A stretch of 64,000 nt of DNA from NCBI GenBank assembly GCA_039707465.1, contig CM077643.1:323335919-323399918 (forward strand), in the 5' to 3' direction. A model generated the notes under the pieces. The model ran no database searches. It was not told the origin of the DNA and saw only the letters and a program-made list of their open reading frames with translations. Below, piece after piece: positions 29,401-36,300 of this stretch (its first letter is position 1; the number at the start of each line of letters is the position of its first letter). This DNA is from Rhabdophis nuchalis. Taxonomy: Eukaryota; Chordata; Lepidosauria; Squamata; Natricidae. The position numbers and the translations under genes were made by a program.

Positions 29401-32400
29401 AATTTACAATGTATCCCAAAAATGGGTCTTACAACCTGGTTTTGAAGTTACAACATCACCCCTCTTCTTCCCCCCCTCCCCCAGTCACTTCACTACATTT
29501 TGGGTGTTGGGCAACCAGCTCAAATTTACAGCAGCTGTCTGTGGTGACATGATTATGATTTACAACATTTTTGCTGGCAATCAGCATTTTTCTGGTTACT
29601 AGCAAAATCCACTCCATAGCATTTAACAACCGCAGTGTTTTCATTATGATGGCCATAAACAAGCTGACAAAATCAGGTCTGGCTGCATGGTATGTAATTG
29701 ACCCTTTTTGATCCATTGTTCAGACCAGGGGTGGGTTCTGGCAGGCACTACTGCTGGTTCGCTTGTGTAGCTGCACGCGCATGTGCAGCGCAATTAAAAT
29801 TGTTCTGCGCATGCATAGAACTAAAAAATAAGATGGCGGCGCCATCAGCGCTGCAAGGGGAACAGGTTTGGGGGCGTGACAGGCCTGGGTGACTGCCGGT
29901 TCCAGCAACCAAGGCTGCCAACCACTACCGGTTCGGCCGAACAGGTCCAAACCAATAGGAACCCATCATTGGTTCAGACCTTTTTTCCGCAATTTTGGTT
30001 ACAGAATGCACAACAAGATATGGAAAGTATCTTTGTTCAAATCTTGACATTCCTGTTTCAAATATCACAGTCAGAAAGGGTGAAAAAGAACTGCTACCCA
30101 AAACTTTGAAGAGCCATTCTTAATCAGAAGAGGCAGCATTGCAAGATGATGTAATACTGCGACTCCATATAAAAAAGTCTTGATAACTTCCTCAGATATA
30201 TTTTCCCACAAATGAGATGCATAATCTGCATTTGTCACTGTACTGCTCTGCCCAGAGAAAATTTAGTTTGGTATTAATGAATACCCAAAGAGGTGCATGG
30301 TTCAGTTTTCTTCAGTGGCACTATTAAAATCTTCCTGCTCTTTTACAAGAAATCGGGAAGGTGTAATACAGGTAGTCCTCGATTTACAACAGTTCATTTA
30401 GTGACCATTCAAAGTTACAACGGGACTGAAAAAAATGACTTATGACCATTTTTCACATTTACAACCGTTGCCGTAGCCCCGTGGTCATGTGATCAAAATT
30501 CAGATGCTTGGCAACTGGTGCAATATCTCACGGTCATGTGATCCCCTTTTGCGACCTTCTGACAAGCAAAATCAATGGAGAAACCAGATTCACTTACAAC
30601 TGTGTTACTAACAACTTCAGTAATTTAGTTAACAACTGCATCAAGAAAGGTTGTAAAATGGGGCAAAATTTATTTAACACCTATCTCACTTAGCAATAGA
30701 AATTTTGGGCTCAATTGTGGTTGTAAGTTGAGGACTATCTGTATGCAGCATAATATGCATGCATATTACAGCATTCATTTCTTGGCAAGGGAAGGATAGG
30801 ATATATATTGATAATATGTGAGAATCAAGGATTGCACAAGTCAGTCTAGAAAAACCAATCAGTTAAAGCACAATCATATTCCCATTAGCATTGAGAAGAG
30901 CAAGAGGACTCTGGAAGTATTGACACATTTTCCAGTTTCCAGCAGTACGACACTTACAATATGTATTTAGCTTCCCTGTTCCACAGGGACAGTAAGATAT
31001 ATTTTTTTCTTCTGTTCAGTCATGCCCAATTCTCAGAGGCTGCCTGGACAAGTCCCTGTAGTTTTGTTGGCAAGGTTTTTCAGAAGTAGTTTGCCACTTC
31101 TTCTTCCAAGGACTAATGACTGGCCTGAGGTGACAGTTAGTTTTATACCTAAAGTAGGACTAGAACCCGGTTGATGCCTTAACCCAGGGATGTCCAAACT
31201 TGGGAACTTTAAGACTTGTGGACTTCAACTCCCAGAATTCCCCAGCCAACATAGCTGGCTGGGGAATTCTGGGAGTTGAAGTCCACAAGTCTTAAAGTTC
31301 CCAAGTTTGGACATCCCTGCCTTAACCACACCAAACTGCTCTCTCTCTCTCTATCATATACCAAATTATTAAAGATACTCTTGATAAAATTATATAATTA
31401 AAAAAAATACCTCTAAAGATACTGAAGCAATTGTCAAGACTTTTTGATTGCTAAAGATTCTTCCAACACCACATGGATATATCAGTTTTGTGATCTCATT
31501 CCTTACTTTTATTGTAATTATTTTTGAGATGTGGCTATTAAATGTTATTTAAAGTATTTCCAAATCATAAGCATCAGTATTTACAGATACTAACCACTCC
31601 TACATTCTGATTGAGTCAACAATCTATTTACCTTTTGATAAGGTGAACAATTTGATAAAGCTCATATTATTCCAACAAGATCACACATGCTGAAATGCTA
31701 AATAGAAGTACAAAATAAAAGTTAACTAATGTATGTTAGATTTATTTCTCACCTTTTGTTTGGTAGTTGAAAACAGCATACCAATAGGTATGTGAGCTAA
31801 TTGGTCTAGCTAGAGTCTGTAAAGTTGGCTCTTTTAAGACTGGTGGACTTCAACTCCCAGAATTCCCCAGCCAGCCTCGCTGTCTGGGGAATTCTGGAAG
31901 TTGAAGTCCACCAGTCTTAAAAGAGCCAACTTTGCAGACCCAATGATCTTTCATGGCCATGGGTAGATTTTAGCCTGATCTTCCTGTCCAACATCTTTAA
32001 CCACCACAATCTACATGATTGCATCCTATTTATTTCCTATATGCCTTTAAAAAAAAAGAATATTCAGCATGTTATGTATTTTGATGACCATTTTATCAAT
32101 CACGATAATATCTGAGAGATTAAAGCATTAGTTAAATCAACTGTATCTAAACTGTTCAAATTTATGCCTGGAACAATATTACACATTGCTCAGGAATCAG
32201 AAGCACACACAGTTTTCACACCGATTACTTTCATATTTTACATGGCAAAAAATCGAAGCCCCCATTATACTGTCAAGGCAAAGCTTGTCTTTTAATGTGA
32301 CCATTCCAATAACGGGTGCTGCCTTAGCCTTACTCCAGAACAACAACATGGGCACAAAGACATCCAAACAAGCCGGTCTGGTCCTTGAACCCATGCATGT

Positions 32401-32917
32401 GACAAGCAACTCCTCACACAGAACACACACGGGTGCATGTGGCAGCCTTTCCCCAGCCCGATGCTGATCCGCAGTGGGGAACCACAACTCCCACCCCCAG
32501 CCCCCAGCCAGAATGCAAAAAGGGTGGCTCAACACAGCTACAATAGAAAGGTTATCGGAACATGCTTTAAATGCTGGCAGGGAATAATGGAGGCCGCTGC
32601 TGCTGCTGTTAAGACTGCTGAGCGCCAGGCAACCATTGCAGTGCCAGCTTCAAGCCCAAAAAAGGAAGCGGCTGTCCCGTTACTACACGTGCAAGGATGC
32701 CCAGGAAGGGTTTGGGGGATGCGGGGGCTTTGGCCGACGGCGCTGCAGGGCTTCCAACCACACCAGCTTCTCTCTTCTCCCCGTCCCCCAATTCAGCCTG
32801 CGCGAAGCAATCCCGCCTCGGCTGCTGCCCCCCCCCCACTTCCCAAAACGGGAGGCAGCTACTTACCGAGTATACAGGGGGAGGCCGTCGAACGGTTGCC
32901 CCGGCCGCTGCGGCCAT
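1909..32917 (-). CDS. GNPAT: GNPAT gene, 15 coding exons placed, terminal exon missing
   Basis: Dihydroxyacetone-phosphate acyltransferase acylates DHAP in the peroxisomal lumen, the first step of plasmalogen synthesis, and works with AGPS. Fifteen exons on the minus strand join in frame with GT/AG borders to about 662 codons; the human protein has 680. The glycerolipid acyltransferase blocks are intact: HX4D (HRSYMD, residues 156-161), GAFFMRR with GGN in exon 5, EGTRSR (237-242) and VPIS (272-275). These are seen directly; the function is established for the family. The start is the first ATG in its frame, in a good Kozak context (G at -3 and +4). Exon 15 ends in a phase-1 donor, so a short last exon with the peroxisomal PTS1 tripeptide is expected but was not found. 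The gene shares a promoter with C1orf131. Its introns carry many transposon copies. Confidence 0.95.
3496..4472. mobile_element. Mariner-like MITE with internal expansions
   Basis: Terminal inverted repeats of roughly 25-28 bp with several mismatches (ccgcatttttcggagtataa at the left, the reverse at the right), both containing a GTATAAGACGCACC-type stretch, and TA at both borders. The inside holds a long GGTAGGTAGA/GAGA purine repeat (about 3578-3812) and an L2 LINE tail at 4228-4325. Tandem expansion and later insertion explain its length. Confidence 0.65.
4228..4325 (-). mobile_element. L2-type LINE 3' tail
   Basis: The stretch taccgcccttctcccttt followed by ggactcagggcggtgtaca is the reverse complement of the L2-type 3' end seen in other copies here. 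It is preceded by an ATTT repeat, the LINE tail. Confidence 0.65.
4621..4727 (+). mobile_element. L2-type LINE 3' tail
   Basis: Contains caccgccctgagtcccgg and gggcggtata, then an AATA tail. Same family as 26056-26520, much truncated. Confidence 0.7.
4805..4898 (-). CDS. GNPAT: GNPAT coding exon 14
   Basis: Reads [20 protein letters not shown], then [10 protein letters not shown], matching human [20 protein letters not shown]. The intron before it is only 91 bp, short for this gene. The donor is GTGAGT, phase 2. Confidence 0.93.
4990..5089 (-). CDS. GNPAT: GNPAT coding exon 13
   Basis: 33 codons plus one base: [18 protein letters not shown], then SLASQLLET. It aligns with human IICKYLLSEEEDHFSEEQ and TSQLLDQ. 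A long T-rich tract precedes the acceptor; the donor is CAG/GTGTGG. Confidence 0.92.
5090..6334. other. GNPAT intron between exons 12 and 13
   Basis: I see no repeat or RNA gene here. Short open frames lack recognisable motifs. Confidence 0.4.
6335..6475 (-). CDS. GNPAT: GNPAT coding exon 12
   Basis: 47 codons: [38 protein letters not shown]. It aligns with human DFEEGCYLLCKSEAIQ and [11 protein letters not shown]. Phase 0 to 0; the intron upstream is 4.8 kb. Confidence 0.94.
6807..6941. mobile_element. Palindromic hAT-type MITE
   Basis: Same family as 173-265, starting CAGGGGTCTCCAAACTTGG. The arms have diverged, and the possible 8-bp duplication is imperfect. Confidence 0.7.
7152..7286. 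mobile_element. Palindromic hAT-type MITE, near-perfect hairpin
   Basis: Starts CAGGGGTCTGCAAAGTCGG and ends with its reverse complement. Flanked by an exact 8-bp duplication, tgctaggg, at 7144-7151 and 7287-7294. The two halves are almost perfectly complementary. Confidence 0.88.
7429..7512. repeat. TATG/TACA microsatellite
   Basis: Tandem GTATATG and CATA units. They produce spurious open frames on both strands. Confidence 0.85.
8349..8467. mobile_element. Palindromic hAT-type MITE
   Basis: Right end reads ccaaggttgagaaacactg; the left end is slightly decayed. The arms around ggacttcaactcccag pair nearly perfectly. No clear duplication remains. Confidence 0.75.
8730..9570. repeat. Composite dispersed repeat with two tandem arrays
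   Basis: Begins near ctgtacccggccacgcgtgg and ends near ggtggcgatcagtgcagtac, phrases I associate with a dispersed repeat of unsure class. Inside are a CTCTCTATC/CTACCTAC array (8860-9055) and about 2.5 units of an 81-bp repeat containing gggaccaaaaatgggccac (9057-9270). Open frames here are spurious. Confidence 0.5.
11161..11190. repeat. Poly-C plus CA tract
   Basis: About 17 C followed by CA repeats. Confidence 0.85.
11287..11366 (-). CDS. GNPAT: GNPAT coding exon 11
   Basis: 27 codons: [20 protein letters not shown], then FPGISLK. It aligns with human [20 protein letters not shown] and FLPGNTLK. Borders are TTCCAG and GTAAAC; phase 1 to 0. Confidence 0.93.
11453..11491. repeat. CA dinucleotide microsatellite
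   Basis: About 19 CA units within a GNPAT intron, 87 bp upstream (in the gene sense) of exon 11. Confidence 0.9.
12135..12448. mobile_element. hAT-type non-autonomous element
   Basis: Ends resemble CARTGATGGCTAACC and its reverse complement. Exact 8-bp duplication atctaggg at 12127-12134 and 12449-12456. The interior is GC-rich with a gctgttttTcgccctc-like motif shared with 43991-44361 and 46502-46885. Confidence 0.88.
12800..13045 (-). CDS. GNPAT: GNPAT coding exon 10
   Basis: 82 codons plus one base. Conserved cores are LHSNIASLV and [20 protein letters not shown]. The first 15 residues are diverged. The middle part ([14 protein letters not shown]) aligns with the variable human stretch. 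Confidence 0.96.
14120..14275 (+). mobile_element. tRNA-derived SINE
   Basis: gtgcagtggttaaggtgcta followed by gagttccagttcttcc resembles tRNA A and B boxes, and then a tail around cagcccaaccc-like sequence. It is a squamate-type SINE, not a functional tRNA gene. Confidence 0.6.
14538..14761 (-). CDS. GNPAT: GNPAT coding exon 9
   Basis: 75 codons plus one base: [38 protein letters not shown]. It matches the conserved C-terminal half of mammalian GNPAT. Phase 2 entry, phase 1 exit. Confidence 0.96.
15193..15323 (-). CDS. GNPAT: GNPAT coding exon 8
   Basis: 43 codons plus two bases: [20 protein letters not shown], then [14 protein letters not shown] and NLVP. Close to human [20 protein letters not shown]. 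The donor GTATAC is acceptable but weaker than its neighbours. Confidence 0.96.
15531..15898 (+). mobile_element. TIR-bounded repeat of the CAGRTAGTCCTYRAYTT family
   Basis: Starts cagatagtccttaacttt and ends ttgtaagtcaaggattatct, inverted copies of one another. Contains attcaaagttacaatggcac and repeated cttatgacc and acatgatta motifs shared with 21511-21883 and 30371-30741. A non-autonomous DNA element with TA borders is likely. Confidence 0.6.
16548..17100 (+). mobile_element. Sauria-type SINE interrupted by an insertion
   Basis: Contains gtgccgcgtaatggagtgag, the cctagcagttcaaaagcatg stretch and the end actagcacatatgtgcgag followed by aacctttacctttat. Same family as 26834-27186. It is split at 16638-16896 by a foreign segment. 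Confidence 0.82.
16638..16896. mobile_element. 259-bp insertion inside a SINE, 14-bp duplication
   Basis: The flanks at 16624-16637 and 16897-16910 both read aaaatgcaagtaga. The insert starts gaagggcggagccgcaccg and ends gaaggaagcaagcc. It is GC-rich and lacks a poly-A or microsatellite tail. The long duplication points to LINE-type insertion, but I do not recognise the source. Confidence 0.75.
17182..17333 (-). CDS. GNPAT: GNPAT coding exon 7
   Basis: Adds 51 codons after the split glycine: LLNIVMDPF, then YLVPISISY (block IV) and [12 protein letters not shown]. The donor is GTAAGG in phase 0. It lies just outside a Sauria-type SINE in the adjoining intron. Confidence 0.96.
17580..17998 (+). 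mobile_element. BovB (RTE) LINE 3' end
   Basis: Frame 17527-17952 reads [40 protein letters not shown], then [17 protein letters not shown], the RTE/BovB reverse-transcriptase C-terminus. The tail is a CAT repeat. A 5'-truncated copy, not a host gene. Confidence 0.85.
18541..18673. mobile_element. hAT-type MITE
   Basis: Starts caggggtgtcaaactcat and ends gagcttgacatccctg. Exact 8-bp duplication cactagat at 18533-18540 and 18674-18681. Confidence 0.85.
18785..18860 (-). CDS. GNPAT: GNPAT coding exon 6 with EGTRSR motif
   Basis: 25 codons plus one base. [16 protein letters not shown] holds block III, which binds the phosphate of the acceptor substrate in this family. A long CT tract precedes the acceptor. 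The donor is GTATGT, phase 1. Confidence 0.97.
19161..19288 (-). CDS. GNPAT: GNPAT coding exon 5
   Basis: Completes the split aspartate and reads [12 protein letters not shown], then [12 protein letters not shown] (acyltransferase block II), ending at a GTGAGT donor in phase 0. Nearly identical to the human exon. Confidence 0.97.
20266..20395 (-). CDS. GNPAT: GNPAT coding exon 4 with HX4D catalytic motif
   Basis: 43 codons plus one base (phase 1 end). It contains [10 protein letters not shown], the HX4D motif whose histidine and aspartate are catalytic in glycerolipid acyltransferases. It ends PVIAAGI, with the following aspartate split across the intron. Confidence 0.97.
21511..21883 (-). 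mobile_element. TIR-bounded repeat of the 30371-30741 family
   Basis: Reverse-oriented copy: starts near taggcagtcctcaacata, ends gttgtaacttaaggactatctg. Contains cacaattgagcccaaaattt, the reverse complement of the family's right end. Confidence 0.6.
22425..22515. repeat. 18-bp tandem repeat in a MITE-like end
   Basis: Four units of gacagggtcttattttaa from 22442. Preceded by tttccccaaaaataaga, a known type of DNA-transposon end. A GGTAGGTA tract and a GACA tract flank it. Confidence 0.75.
22725..22950. repeat. Unclassified dispersed repeat fragment
   Basis: Contains tttggtagcaccttatcaga, ctaacaaaatttacg and cacttcatcagatccatgaa, phrases of a widespread amniote repeat whose class I am unsure of. 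Confidence 0.4.
23840..24245 (+). mobile_element. L2-type LINE 3' fragment
   Basis: Encodes [20 protein letters not shown] then [12 protein letters not shown], the reverse-transcriptase C-terminus of L2-type LINEs, and ends in the caccgccctgggtcc / gggcggggtata tail with AATAA repeats. Confidence 0.82.
24548..24622 (-). mobile_element. L2-type LINE 3' tail
   Basis: ATTT repeat followed by tatcccgcccttctccaaag and aggacccaggcg, the reverse complement of the L2 tail. Confidence 0.65.
25474..25650 (-). CDS. GNPAT: GNPAT coding exon 3
   Basis: 59 codons, phase 0 to 0, beginning [10 protein letters not shown] and ending VNEDGMQK. It matches the human stretch LSKESLQS...VNEEGIQK. It is alpha-helical in character, upstream of the acyltransferase domain. 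The donor is GTAAGT. Confidence 0.95.
25898..26747 (+). mobile_element. TIR-bounded repeat split by an L2 insertion
   Basis: Starts caggtagtgcccgacttaca and ends cctaagtcaaggactccctg. Family of 30371-30741. The L2 copy at 26056-26520 divides it; the family sequence resumes at gttgcagtgtctgggagtcc. Confidence 0.65.
26056..26520 (+). mobile_element. L2-type LINE 3' fragment
   Basis: Encodes [20 protein letters not shown] then [10 protein letters not shown]. It ends with caccgccctgagtcccgg, gggcggtata and an AAT/AAC tail. Inserted in a DNA element, hence younger than it. Confidence 0.82.
26834..27186 (+). mobile_element. Sauria-type SINE, near full length
   Basis: tRNA-like head (atggtggctcagtggcttag, with B box gttcgaatccctag) followed by the unique region gcatgtaaaaatgcaagtag and gtttagtcatactggccac, and the end cacatatgtgcaaggggaac. 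The tail matches BovB-type LINE mobilisation. Confidence 0.85.
27690..27881 (-). CDS. GNPAT: GNPAT coding exon 2
   Basis: 64 codons, phase 0 to 0. It holds the highly conserved stretch [10 protein letters not shown] followed by AMKCYTP. The acceptor is CCCAG; a second AG three bases in could drop the first glutamine. The donor reads CAG/GTGTGT. Confidence 0.95.
28085..28325 (-). mobile_element. tRNA-derived SINE, reverse orientation
   Basis: Contains gcctggacaagtcccgtagt, ggtttctaacctggtacctc and accattacactaaactgg, the reverse complement of the SINE type at 14120-14275. Same family as 31013-31350. Confidence 0.55.
29726..29971. mobile_element. hAT-type non-autonomous element
   Basis: Starts caggggtgggttc and ends gaacccatcattg. 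Exact 8-bp duplication gttcagac at 29718-29725 and 29972-29979. Interior is CpG-rich and spawns short open frames. Confidence 0.85.
30371..30741 (+). mobile_element. TIR-bounded repeat, best copy
   Basis: Starts caggtagtcctcgatttaca and ends gttgtaagttgaggactatc; the ends are inverted repeats of about 22 bp with TA on both sides. About 370 bp with no coding frame of note. Likely a non-autonomous DNA element. Confidence 0.65.
31013..31350 (-). mobile_element. tRNA-derived SINE interrupted by a MITE
   Basis: Contains gcctggacaagtccctgtag and ctaaagtaggactagaaccc; the reverse complement gives a B-box-like ggttctagtcc. The element continues after the MITE at 31185-31319 with ccttaaccacaccaaactgc. 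Confidence 0.6.
31185..31319. mobile_element. Palindromic hAT-type MITE inside a SINE
   Basis: Starts cagggatgtccaaacttggg and ends with the reverse complement. Exact 8-bp duplication ccttaacc at 31177-31184 and 31320-31327. The halves form an almost perfect hairpin. Confidence 0.9.
31811..31942. mobile_element. Palindromic hAT-type MITE
   Basis: Same family: aagttggctcttttaagact on the left, complementary sequence on the right. The outermost bases are decayed. Confidence 0.75.
32867..32917 (-). CDS. GNPAT: GNPAT coding exon 1
   Basis: Seventeen codons, starting MAAAAGATV and ending PPVYS at a GTAAGT donor (phase 0). It lies in CpG-rich DNA. The frame stays open upstream but contains only a GTG, so this ATG is the likely start. 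The N-terminus differs from the serine-rich human one, apart from the final YS. Confidence 0.85.
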
Positions 32918-33209
32918 CGCCAGGCTTGCTTTCTCCTGCCGGGGTGCCCGGCTGCACTCACTCCTGGCTGACTGGCTCCCTGCCTCGCCGGTTACCGGTA
33001 GCACCCATCCACCCGCCCCTGCTCGCCGACGACGCCCTCGCCTCCTTGCTCTGCCAAGCCAACCGAAGGAGGGAATCTGTCACTTGGGGAAGAAGGGCGG
33101 AAGTAGCCGACGGGCGCCGCCATCTTGTCCGCGACGGTACTCGCGCGGGGCCAAACCTCCTCTGGGGCGTGTGATCGCCTTTGGGGGAAGGGCAGGGAAA
33201 AGACGCGGC
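32918..33209. promoter_or_regulatory. Bidirectional GNPAT/C1orf131 promoter
   Basis: 292 bp separate the two opposite start codons. The stretch is GC-rich with many CpGs and no clear TATA box. It carries a perfect YY1-type motif at 33116-33127 (GCCGCCATCTTG) and an ETS/GABP-type motif at 33098-33104 (CGGAAGT). The same head-to-head arrangement is known at the human locus. Transcription starts cannot be placed from sequence alone. Confidence 0.85.
33116..33127 (+). promoter_or_regulatory. YY1-type binding site
   Basis: Reads GCCGCCATCTTG, the extended YY1 consensus often found near starts of housekeeping and ribosome-related genes. It lies 83 bp upstream of the C1orf131 ATG. The ETS-type CGGAAGT lies 12 bp further upstream. 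Confidence 0.65.
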
Positions 33210-33321
33210 ATGGTGGGAATCGCGGGCGGACAGAGCCCGTCGCCCAAAGAGGACGAGAAGGAGGACTTCGCTTTTGCAGAAGGGCTGCTGGACACCGTCC
33301 TCGGTTCCCTGTATGACTTCG
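33210..33321 (+). CDS. C1orf131: C1orf131 coding exon 1
   Basis: 37 codons plus one base, starting [15 protein letters not shown] and ending [13 protein letters not shown] at donor G/GTGGGT. The frame is open upstream through the promoter, but the stretch from here on resembles the family. Confidence 0.9.
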
Positions 33322-36300
33322 GTGGGTTGATCTCGAATCTGGTTTTTCCCAGGGACTATGGGTTTCGGTGTTGCTTCCCTCTATTCTTATCGTGGGACCC
33401 CCTGCTCCCCTTTTTTTCTTCCCCTTTCCGGATTCCTAGCCATCTTCTGCTCTCAATACTGTACTAACAATATTTCTGCGGGGCAAGGGGCTGGCGCAAT
33501 GAAATGGATGCTGGAAACAAGGGGAGCTGGCGGAAGTGAAATCTTGAAGAACTGAAAAGCCTTCACGTGTCATATAGTTGTACTGATGTTTTAGCAATGT
33601 AGTTATTTAAGTGAAGGTGAAACGATCCGAACCGCCCACTTTCCAGCCATTGAAACCAACCAGTCTTGATTAGACCGATTAATGCTAGAGGTCATTCAAG
33701 CAACAAGGTAACAGATATTTGATGGGGTCTCTCTTTTGTTCATTCCGGCCAGAAACCCTGTTCGAATACTTACCCTAAAGTCCTAATTTCGGTTTCTTGC
33801 CAATTTCACATATACAAGAATTATTTTTGAATTACTGAATACCATTTCTGTTTTCATGTTTGTTGTGCCCAATGATCTGTGAATAATGAGATAACAATAG
33901 ATAAATTATTCTGCATATGCTATATATAGATCCCCTTTAAGTTCTTACAGAAAGTTCTGTGTTCTTTATTGTTCCAAGTGTCTACATCTAGGTTCTGAAA
34001 TACTATAGCAAAGATGAAAATGCTCAACTGTAGAGTACGTTTTTACTTACTCTACAGTTTAAATTTAGCATTTAAATTTGGCAAAATTTAGCTAAAATTT
34101 AAATACAATAACAGAAATATGAAATTATATGTATGTATAAATAAATAAGGTCTCATTGAGCTCAATTTTTATTTTATTTATTTAGTTTATATGCCTCCCA
34201 ACTCAGTATTCACAATGCCTATGGGCAGCTTATAATGTAATAAAAATGGAAATTTAAAAACATTATAAATATGAAGAGCAATTAAAATTACAAGAACTAC
34301 TGTAAATACAGATTCCCAACATATCAGTTCCTAGCAAGTATACAAAAATACTTCTGCTTTTATGGCAACAATACAGATTTGCTTTCCATTGCCTTCTTTC
34401 AGGATGCTTTTAAGGCTAGAAATTTCCTGATATTCTTTCATACAAATAATAACCAGGTCCAAGTTCGCTTGGTTTAAAAAAAAAGATCAGCCAAGGACAA
34501 CAAAGTGCTGGCACCTGCTACGCCTACAATTCATGTATTTATGAGTTTATACATATGTGTGAAATGTCAACATCAGTATACATGGCACCCATGATAGTAC
34601 TTATGAAAACATTCTACATAAAAGTAGAATCTATCTCCTGTCCTACCCAGATGAATGTGCCAAATTGTTCCTAGTAGATAACTTAAACGTTATCTTACCA
34701 GAACCAAGAATTTTAAAGTACATTTAAAAATAAAACAAGATGGTTTAGCACAGGGATGTCCAAACTTGGGAACTTTAAGACTTGTGGACTTCAACTCTCG
34801 GAATTCCCCAGCCAGCATAGCTGGCTGGGGAATTCTGGGAGTTGAAGTCCACAAGTCTTAAAGTTCCCAAGTTTGGACATCCCTGGCTTAGCATGATTTG
34901 TGAAAACAATGTGTTGGAAAAGACTTTTTTTATAAGACTTTTTTTTATTTTAATCAAACAAAAACACGCGCAAAAAAAGAATCATCCTTAATTACATCTT
35001 TTAGAAAGCGTGTCAATTGCTTACAGATAACTTTTGTGCATTTCTTCCACAGTCATTACTTATAGTTCATATTAGGTTATATATTTTAAATCAATAATCT
35101 TTATATATCTTACTATCAATGTATCACAATTCTCCTTTGACTACAATTATTTAAGCGTCCTTTTGCCTGAAATAGTTCATACTTAAAAAAAACAACCACA
35201 CATTGGCAATCATTAGCTATTTCAAAAATCCTCCAATCACATTACACCTTCCTGACATATTCTAAATAAAGGTTAATTAATAAAATTTAGCCTTTTTTCC
35301 CCCAACTCGCTGTTTAAAATTTGTATCCAAATTTCTTTTACCAAAACCAATGCATAGATATATATTCTTAAACAATATCCCTTATCATTTCATTATTATT
35401 GTTATAATTGCCTACTTGTTAACAGGAAATCATTTACTATTTATATCCAAGTTACTCTCATCAAACCCAATAACATTATCCTTTTATGACAAATTCTAAA
35501 TAGAAATTAATTAATTAATTAATTAATAGAGTTTCTAATCTGTTTTTTCAATTGCTGTTTACAGTTTATATCCAAATTTCTTTTACTAAACCGGTATCTA
35601 TATATATTTATTAAACTATATCCATGATCATTTCATTATTGTTGTTATAGTTAATTATTTGTTAACAAAATATTTTTACTATTTATTACCTAACTTCCTT
35701 TCATCAAACCAACACATTTTTATACCTTGTCACCATTATCAATTATCTATTTAACATAACAATCTAAAAATTACTAAATTACTACTTATTAATTACAAAA
35801 AATTAACTAGTTTTATCAACTTTCATTATCAACTTGTGTGTTTCCAATAAAACAATCTTCTTTCTTTTGCCATTTGTGGTATTAATCTTCTATTTATCTC
35901 CTTAATAAGGTTTTATGCACTTCTTTCCGTACTTTGCTGCTTGTAGCATCTCTCAAGTAGTCTCGTTGCCCTCCATCTGCTATTAAGATTAGCTTGCCTT
36001 TGGTTATCAATCGTACTTCTGATAAAATTTCTCTTGGAAAAGACTTTTGAGAACACCAAAAATAGTCAAGAAAATAAACAATTAAGTCATAGAACAAGTC
36101 AGTCCCAAATTCTTATTTAAGGTTCAAATGATGAGGCTCAAACTATAATTGTCTGGGCACATTATGTGAAGGCTCAGTTCCTTGAGAAGCCTATAATGCT
36201 GGGGAAAGTGGAAAGAAAAAAAAAGGCAGACAAGCAACAAGATAATGGATTTGATTACAGCAGCAAAGAAAATGCACCACTGAAAGATATAACAGGCTTG

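Larger units (their letters stand above)
32580..33420. other. CpG island over the divergent promoter
   Basis: The only long CpG-dense block tied to a gene start in the window. It spans the first coding exons of GNPAT and C1orf131. Elsewhere CpG-rich DNA sits inside transposon copies. Boundaries are estimated by eye. Confidence 0.7.

Noticed and set aside
32437..33467. Long overlapping frames across the promoter (up to 256 codons)
   Set aside because: They arise from GC-rich composition. They overlap GNPAT exon 1 antisense; only the part from 33210 matches a protein family.
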